From the NCBI RefSeq assembly GCF_026672545.1, contig NZ_JAPPRJ010000008.1, positions 248,001 to 312,000 of the forward strand: a DNA stretch of 64,000 nt, given 5' to 3'. This stretch comes from Rhizobium sp. SL86. Its GTDB lineage: Bacteria > Pseudomonadota > Alphaproteobacteria > Rhizobiales > Rhizobiaceae. Under the pieces are notes generated by a model. It was given only the letters and a program-made list of their open reading frames with translations. It ran no database searches and was not told the origin of the DNA. Shown in pieces: positions 59,946-64,000 of this stretch (the first letter of the stretch is position 1; every line of letters starts with the position of its first letter). Position numbers and translations under genes: made by a program.

Positions 59946-60715
59946 GATGCGGGCTCTGTTTCGCCGGATTGGTGACTGGCGCGTTGCTGACGCTGGGCTA
60001 TGGAGCGCTCGTTGGCTTCCTTGAAGCGATAGGAATCTCCTTCGATCGCGACGACTTCGCAGTGGTGGACGAGACGAGCGACCAGGCTGACGACGCACGC
60101 GGCGTTCGGAAAGACCTCCGACCATTGCGCAAAGGGTTTATTGGTGGTGACGATGGTCGAGCGTTTCTCGTATCGGCGGCTGATGAGCTCGAAGAGCAGA
60201 TCGGCATGGCGGTTGGAATAGGATAGGTAGCCGATCTCGTCGATCAGCAGGACGTCATGGGAAGCATAGTACTGAAGCTTGCGGCGCAGCAGGGAATCGC
60301 TGTCGATGGCGGCGAGTTCGCCGAGCATTTCGCTGGCGGTGCGGAACAGGACCGAATGGCCCCGGATGAGTGCCTGGTAGGCGATGTTGAGGGCGAGCGT
60401 CGATTTGCCGACGCCGTTCGGACCGATGAAGACGATGTTGGTGGCATCCTTCATGAATGCCAGCGTCATCAGTTCCTCGACGGTGGCGCGGTCGATGCGG
60501 CGCGGCCACTTCCAGTCATAGTCGGCCATTTGCTTGAAGTGGCCGAGCCTGGCGGTGCGCATGCGTCGCAGCAGCGAGCGGTCGGAGCGCTCGTCTTCTT
60601 CCCACCGGATCACGGTCGGCACCCAGTCCTGTGTGGCGATCTCGTCCCAATGGGCCGTCAGGCCATAAAGGCGCAATTGTCTGGCGCGATTGAACAGGGT
60701 GTCGATCTTATTCAT
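59942..60715 (-). CDS. istB: IS21 helper ATPase IstB
   Basis: A 257-residue AAA+ ATPase with Walker A NIVFIGPNGVGKSTLAL, Walker B DVLLIDEIGYL, and the C-terminal segment ISRRYEKRSTIVTTNKPFAQWSEVF, typical of IstB/DnaC-like proteins. It forms an oligomer on target DNA and licenses the IstA transposase. The start overlaps istA by eight bases. Intact by eye, so the element may still be mobile. Confidence 0.93.
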   Translation of the reverse strand: MNKIDTLFNRARQLRLYGLTAHWDEIATQDWVPTVIRWEEDERSDRSLLRRMRTARLGHFKQMADYDWKWPRRIDRATVEELMTLAFMKDATNIVFIGPNGVGKSTLALNIAYQALIRGHSVLFRTASEMLGELAAIDSDSLLRRKLQYYASHDVLLIDEIGYLSYSNRHADLLFELISRRYEKRSTIVTTNKPFAQWSEVFPNAACVVSLVARLVHHCEVVAIEGDSYRFKEANERSIAQRQQRASHQSGETEPAS

Positions 60716-62222
60716 CGTCGTTTCCTTTCAATGTGAGTTGATCGTAACGGTCGAGCTTGTGGGGAATGACAGTCGTGTCCTTCTTGCGGACATGCTCGGG
60801 CAGCCTGGTTTCGACCGGGGGCGGAGCGCCCCGCGCAATCCGGCGGCGTTCGAGCACTGATCGAACCGCCTTGGAATGCGAGGCGCCGGCGCGCAAAGCG
60901 TCTTCGACGGCCGCCTGGAGTTCCTGGGCGCCGTAGAGGTCGAGCAACGTCAGCATGGCGTTGGTGATTGCGCCGATATTGGCGCCACGTTCTGCGGCAT
61001 GCATCATCAGCTTCTGACAAGCCGGCACGGCCCGCGTCAGGCTATTGAGGCCGCGATGCTGGCGTGCCTCGCGCTTGACGGCGACGAGTGCCTTCAGGTG
61101 CTGAGGATCCTCGATCTGCTGGCCCCTATCGAAGCTGCGACGGTGGCTGGCGATCATCGTGGCGGCGTCGAATATCCTGACCTGGACGAGATCGGCGCGA
61201 ACGGTGAGTGTTCGTTGGACATGCGTATGAGGGACCGAGTAATCGTTCAGATCGAAGCGCACGTAGGGTGTCTTGCCAACCTTCACGGCCACCTGCTCCT
61301 CGACGGGATAGGGATTGGCCGGCAAGGGCAGAAGCATGGGCTGTTCTTTTGAGAACGCCTCACGCACCGTCATTGCCCGGTCCTCCGGGCATGGCCTGTC
61401 GGCAGCCTGGGTCCGGCACCAGTGTTCGGCCTGGGCATTGAGATCGTCGAGGTCCTTGAAGGTGCGGGCGATGAAGAAGGCTTCCCGGATGTGGCGAATG
61501 GCGCGCTCGACACGGCCTTTCTCGTTGCCCCGTGCTACCGCGACAGGACGGGGTTCGAAGCGATAATGAGCCGCGAAGGCCAACAATGTCGGATGGAAGC
61601 GGATGGCATCGCCCTGCCGTTCAAGGACGGCGGACTTCAGATTGTCGTAGAGCAGCACTCTGGGAAGGCTGTTCCAGTCGTTGAATGCGCCGACATGGCC
61701 GCGCAGGAAGTTTTCCATGCGGGCATCAAGGAAGAAGCGCAGATAGATGTCGCGCGAGTAGGATAGCACCATGACGAAGGCCATCAGCGGGCGGCGGGCC
61801 CTGCCGATCTCGATGTGGCCAAAATGACCCCAGTCGACCTGGCCCTGCTCACCCGGCAGGGTGCGTAGTCGTAGATAAGCTTCCGCCGCCTTCCGTGGTC
61901 GGTGCAGCGCCACCATGTGCCGGAAGTGGTCGGGCGATCCCTTATAGCCGCGCTCCTGCACCATCCCGTAAAGGCGGCTGGACGTCAGGTCAGGATATTT
62001 GGTCAGCGTCTGCTGGATAAACGGCAGGTACAGGTCGATCTCGGCGGGGCGGATCACCGGCCTGTGTCGAGGCAAGCCCGCGTCCTTCAGGACCCTGAAG
62101 ACGGTGGTGTGATGGCAATGCAATTGCTTGGCGATCGTGCCGCAGCGCCACTTCTCAACGTGGTACAGGCGCAGGATCATCGCTTCCTTCTCGGCAGATA
62201 TGGTCATCGGTTCGATCTCCAT
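60708..62222 (-). CDS. istA: IS21 transposase IstA
   Basis: A 504-residue DDE transposase. The N-terminal helix-turn-helix (ILRLYHVEKWRCGTIAKQLHCHHTTVFRVLKDAGLP) is followed by an RNase H-like catalytic core. The acidic residues read as Asp in QGQVDWGHFGH, Asp in VLLYDNLKSAV and Glu in GNEKGRVERAIRHIR. The full-length product appears uninterrupted. A start five codons later (MTISAEKE) is also possible. It catalyses insertion together with IstB. Confidence 0.92.
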   Translation of the reverse strand: MEIEPMTISAEKEAMILRLYHVEKWRCGTIAKQLHCHHTTVFRVLKDAGLPRHRPVIRPAEIDLYLPFIQQTLTKYPDLTSSRLYGMVQERGYKGSPDHFRHMVALHRPRKAAEAYLRLRTLPGEQGQVDWGHFGHIEIGRARRPLMAFVMVLSYSRDIYLRFFLDARMENFLRGHVGAFNDWNSLPRVLLYDNLKSAVLERQGDAIRFHPTLLAFAAHYRFEPRPVAVARGNEKGRVERAIRHIREAFFIARTFKDLDDLNAQAEHWCRTQAADRPCPEDRAMTVREAFSKEQPMLLPLPANPYPVEEQVAVKVGKTPYVRFDLNDYSVPHTHVQRTLTVRADLVQVRIFDAATMIASHRRSFDRGQQIEDPQHLKALVAVKREARQHRGLNSLTRAVPACQKLMMHAAERGANIGAITNAMLTLLDLYGAQELQAAVEDALRAGASHSKAVRSVLERRRIARGAPPPVETRLPEHVRKKDTTVIPHKLDRYDQLTLKGNDDE

Positions 62223-62644
62223 GGTCGAATGGACGCACGTGTGTCCCCCGGCGACGCACGAAGCCGCGGCGAAAGAACAGCGGCACAGAGCTGCCGCAGC
62301 GCCGGCACCACGGCTCGATCGATGACACCACGCCAGCGGTGCCATCGCCCGGTGCAACGATGCCGCCGTTTGTGGACGCCTTCAGTCGTGAACCCTCTGG
62401 AACGACGGGTGGAGAGTGATGCGTCACGTTTTTGCGAGCCTGCCGATATCGGCGGGAGCGATCGGCATGGGCAAAGCGCCCCGGCCGGGTGCTCTGGTAG
62501 CGCCGTCCGGCTGCCCGCAGGCTGGTCACGGCGCGCCGCATGGGCGCAGGCAGAACCGCAATAGCGCTGACCCCGATCGCAATGGCGGCAAAGCAGAACC
62601 TGCGCGCGACACCGCCCGCAGAGGAAGAAACGAGCAGTTTGCAT
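62155..62644 (-). pseudogene. frameshifted Cys-rich accessory ORF upstream of istA
   Basis: The first part, from ATG 62644, reads MQTARFFLCGRCRAQVLLCR and then HCDRGQRYCGSACAHAARR, a zinc-finger-like Cys pattern. The expected continuation, LRAAGRRYQSTRPGRFAHADRSRRYRQARKNVTH, lies one base out of frame, followed by a second CxxC region. The two frames meet near 62518-62530. I recall intact versions of this protein linked to IS21-like elements. Here it is probably inactive unless frameshifting occurs. Confidence 0.62.
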
Positions 62645-62866
62645 CGCGGCGGCGCACCTTTCGAAGCGCCGTCGGGATTGATCGGAGAAGCTCGACGGAA
62701 TGCGCCAATACCATTATAATGACGCTCACCGTGAACCAGTCGGCAGTCCTGCGTGATGACAGCCACGTCATCTCACAGATGCCTGAGGGATTGGACATCG
62801 AATTGGCCTGGTAGCTTTGGTCGATGTCTGTTTGCGGCGCTCCGCCAGTCTATCATTGACGGACGC
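62645..62866. other. sequence between the IS21 accessory ORF and the palindromic repeat
   Basis: No gene supported. The probable IS right end lies near 62735. Beyond it the sequence is short intergenic DNA up to the palindrome at 62867. Confidence 0.4.
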
Positions 62867-62920
62867 AGCGCGGGATGTGCCTCAGTCGCCCTCCGGGCTC
62901 CTGACGCCACATCCCGCGCT
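62867..62920. repeat. 54-bp palindromic element with nested hairpin
   Basis: AGCGCGGGATGTG and CACATCCCGCGCT form a perfect 13-bp inverted repeat. Inside, TCAG/CTGA and GCCC/GGGC continue the same stem with small interruptions around TCC. The whole 54 bases therefore form one long cruciform. It resembles the palindromic repeats dispersed in Rhizobium and Sinorhizobium genomes. Confidence 0.75.
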
Positions 62921-63075
62921 CATCTCCCCCATCAAAACCTTTGCAATAATCTCAGGGCCCTGTCCGCCGCGTCCAGATTCGCCGTAATCCCGTCTCGGCA
63001 CCAAATATGCGCGGTTCTCAACAGCCACCGACAGCGGTTTAGCAGACGCATGCACGGGCGGAAAGTCGGGAGGGG

Positions 63076-63387
63076 TCAGGTCTGTGAGGTGGTTTCTTCC
63101 AGAGGACGGACGGAAAGGCGCAGCCCCATGCTGCGCAGGAGGGCGCTCAGGCTGCGCAGTTCCGGATTGCCGCTCTCCGACAGGGTTCGGTAAAGCTGGG
63201 TCGGGTTCAGCTCGGCTGACCGCGCCACAGCCGGCACGCCGCCGAATGCCTTCGTCATCTGCCGAAGCGTCACAAGCAGTTCGCCCTGATCGCCCTCGGC
63301 CAAGATCGCATCCAGCGTTGCCGCGGCAAGATCCGGGTCCTTTCGGAAGATCTCCTCCATCGACTCGTCATGACTGCGGTCCTTCAT
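63076..63387 (-). CDS. HTH antitoxin (addiction module antidote family)
   Basis: A 103-residue protein with a helix-turn-helix near the middle: LVTLRQMTKAFGGVPAVARSAELNPTQLYRTLSESGNPELRSLSALLRSMGLRLSV. This matches the putative addiction-module antidote family found with HigB-like toxins. It follows the toxin gene after 12 bases, with toxin first as in higBA-type modules. It probably binds the palindrome at 63737-63750. Confidence 0.87.
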   Translation of the reverse strand: MKDRSHDESMEEIFRKDPDLAAATLDAILAEGDQGELLVTLRQMTKAFGGVPAVARSAELNPTQLYRTLSESGNPELRSLSALLRSMGLRLSVRPLEETTSQT

Positions 63388-63399
63388 GATATTCGTCTC

Positions 63400-63726
63400 C
63401 TAACCATCAGTCCGGTCGCTCCAGTCGCGCCAGAAGGCATGCGCGCGCATGATATCGGCGTCCTGTGTGCGTTTGCTCCCGCCACAGAGAAGCAGGATGA
63501 CCTGTTTGCCGGTGCGCGCGTAATAGACCCGGTAGCCAGGACCGACGTCGATACGAAGTTCATGGATACCGTCGCGCAGGAATTTGCTGTCGCCGAGATT
63601 GCCCTGTTCGATCCGGTTCAGCCTGCGAATGATCGCGATCTTGCCCTGCACGTCCCGCAAATCGCGCAGCCATTCGGCAACCACATCTGCGCCGTCTCGC
63701 GTAACGTAATGCCTGACATCCAGCAT
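63400..63726 (-). CDS. RelE/HigB-type toxin
   Basis: A 108-residue toxin: VAEWLRDLRDVQGKIAIIRRLNRIEQGNLGDSKFLRDGIHELRIDVGPGYRVYYARTGKQVILLLCGGSKRTQDADI. The ELRI...GYRVYYAR...LLCGGSK pattern is that of the phage Gp49/HigB-like family, which cleave mRNA on ribosomes. It is upstream of and close to its antitoxin gene. ATG 63726 is used; GTG 63732 is possible. Confidence 0.88.
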   Translation of the reverse strand: MLDVRHYVTRDGADVVAEWLRDLRDVQGKIAIIRRLNRIEQGNLGDSKFLRDGIHELRIDVGPGYRVYYARTGKQVILLLCGGSKRTQDADIMRAHAFWRDWSDRTDG

Positions 63727-63736
63727 CGTCACAAAT

Positions 63737-63750
63737 TCGTTTAAAAACGA
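63737..63750. promoter_or_regulatory. palindromic operator of the HigBA-type module
   Basis: TCGTTT-AA-AAACGA is a perfect dyad ten bases upstream of the toxin start, the expected autoregulation site for the HTH antitoxin. Confidence 0.65.
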
Positions 63751-63795
63751 TTATTAGGGTCATTCTGTCCTGTCGTCAATGATGACAGGGACAAG

Positions 63796-63831
63796 CCCGA
63801 AAGGAGAAAGCTTCTCCTTTCGGGTCTTTTT
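63796..63831 (+). terminator. strong terminator with a 13-bp perfect stem
   Basis: CCCGAAAGGAGAA pairs perfectly with TTCTCCTTTCGGG around AGC, followed on the plus strand by TCTTTTT. No plus-strand gene precedes it, while the gene on the right ends just beyond on the minus strand. Its T-run points to plus-strand use. Confidence 0.75.
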
Positions 63832-63836
63832 ACACG

Positions 63837-64000
63837 TCACCGTCCCTCGCGCCACCACATCGCGGAGATGGCCATCAGCAGCACGGCAAGGCCGGCGAAA
63901 CCGGCAAACAGCGGCGTGGTATCGATGCCGCGCAGCACGGTTTCGTCGGTCATGCGGATGACCATGCGGTTCGGGTCGTTGATGCGGACCTCGCCGCGCA
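63837..64000 (-). CDS. 3' end of an unidentified membrane protein gene (partial)
   Basis: The visible C-terminus reads RGEVRINDPNRMVIRMTDET, then VLRGIDTTPLFAGFAGLAVL and LMAISAMWWREGR before the stop, with one membrane helix near the end. The gene continues beyond the window edge. I do not recognise the family from this part alone. Confidence 0.6.
   Translation of the reverse strand, partial: RGEVRINDPNRMVIRMTDETVLRGIDTTPLFAGFAGLAVLLMAISAMWWREGR

Larger units (their letters stand above)
59670..62735 (-). mobile_element. IS21-family insertion sequence (approximate limits)
   Basis: It contains istA, istB, a small downstream ORF and an upstream Cys-rich ORF, all on the minus strand and overlapping. 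The limits are estimates: TGTCCAAAAGCGCGGATAAA from 59673 and, on the other strand, a partly similar sequence with GAGCGTCATTATAATGG near 62710-62735 may be the terminal inverted repeats. No target duplication could be confirmed. Confidence 0.6.

Noticed and set aside
62526..62798. 90-codon minus-strand ORF near the IS21 right end
   Set aside because: It overlaps the better supported Cys-rich ORF in another frame and spans the likely IS end.
1..64000. CRISPR array, rRNA operon or tRNA genes
   Set aside because: No regularly spaced direct repeats, and no rRNA or tRNA sequence recognised by eye. A tRNAscan or Infernal run would be needed to exclude a missed tRNA.

Overview
The window looks like a chromosomal segment from a member of the Rhizobiaceae (Rhizobium, Allorhizobium, Agrobacterium or Sinorhizobium group). 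This rests on markers read from the sequence: a fused anthranilate synthase TrpE(G) preceded by a 14-codon Trp leader ending WWWAR, a NolR-like ArsR regulator, a choline choXWV operon, an Atu4866-domain protein, tandem TGA-N9-TCA iron boxes before a heme receptor, and a carboxynorspermidine-type polyamine pair. Base composition is GC-rich throughout except for one clearly AT-richer island (about 44.8-46.0 kb). No rRNA or tRNA gene was recognised.

Layout. 0.2-8 kb: small proteins, an M23 peptidase with an altered third zinc ligand, adenine deaminase, an EndoU ribonuclease fused to a lamin-tail domain whose N-terminus looks frameshifted, a branched-chain amino acid binding protein and a DCC thiol-disulfide protein. 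8.5-13.4 kb: NolR-like regulator, a HugZ-type heme protein following the choXWV choline importer, and pseudoazurin with an FNR-type box. 13.4-17 kb: an uncharacterised protein with a DUF2333 membrane protein, a PAS protein and a LuxR-type regulator. 17-28.2 kb: iron-regulated heme/hemoglobin receptor, formate-THF ligase, GGDEF protein, extensin-like protein, chemoreceptor, and the trpL-attenuator-trpE(G) unit.

28.2-44.8 kb: GrpB protein, a ParE/RHH toxin-antitoxin pair, a phosphatase, CDF exporter and queF, DUF2076 and HupE proteins, a ClpP paralogue, two esterases, a DevBCA-type exporter diverging from its probable TetR repressor across a perfect palindrome, lysE/argP, an EAL protein, prmB and an rRNA pseudouridine synthase. 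44.9-46.1 kb: the AT-richer island with an unknown multi-spanning membrane protein and an overlapping one-TM ORF that runs into a palindrome and another gene's terminator. 46.1-54.5 kb: carboxynorspermidine synthase and decarboxylase, an internally deleted diguanylate cyclase remnant, leuA with a candidate leucine-rich leader, a MocR regulator divergent from an EamA transporter, and an anti-sigma factor.

54.5-64 kb: ECF sigma factor, metallophosphoesterase, NUDIX hydrolase, glutathionyl-hydroquinone reductase-like protein, two acetyltransferases and a methyltransferase. An IS21-family element (istA, istB and a frameshifted Cys-rich accessory ORF) follows, then a long palindromic repeat, a HigBA-type toxin-antitoxin pair and the 3' end of an unidentified membrane protein gene.

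The most interesting items are the EndoU-lamin-tail gene, the AT-rich membrane-protein island, the leader and attenuator structures before trpE(G) and leuA, the tandem iron boxes, and the accessory end of the window. I did not find a clear multi-gene defence or biosynthetic system that is wholly new. The AT-rich two-ORF island is the nearest candidate.
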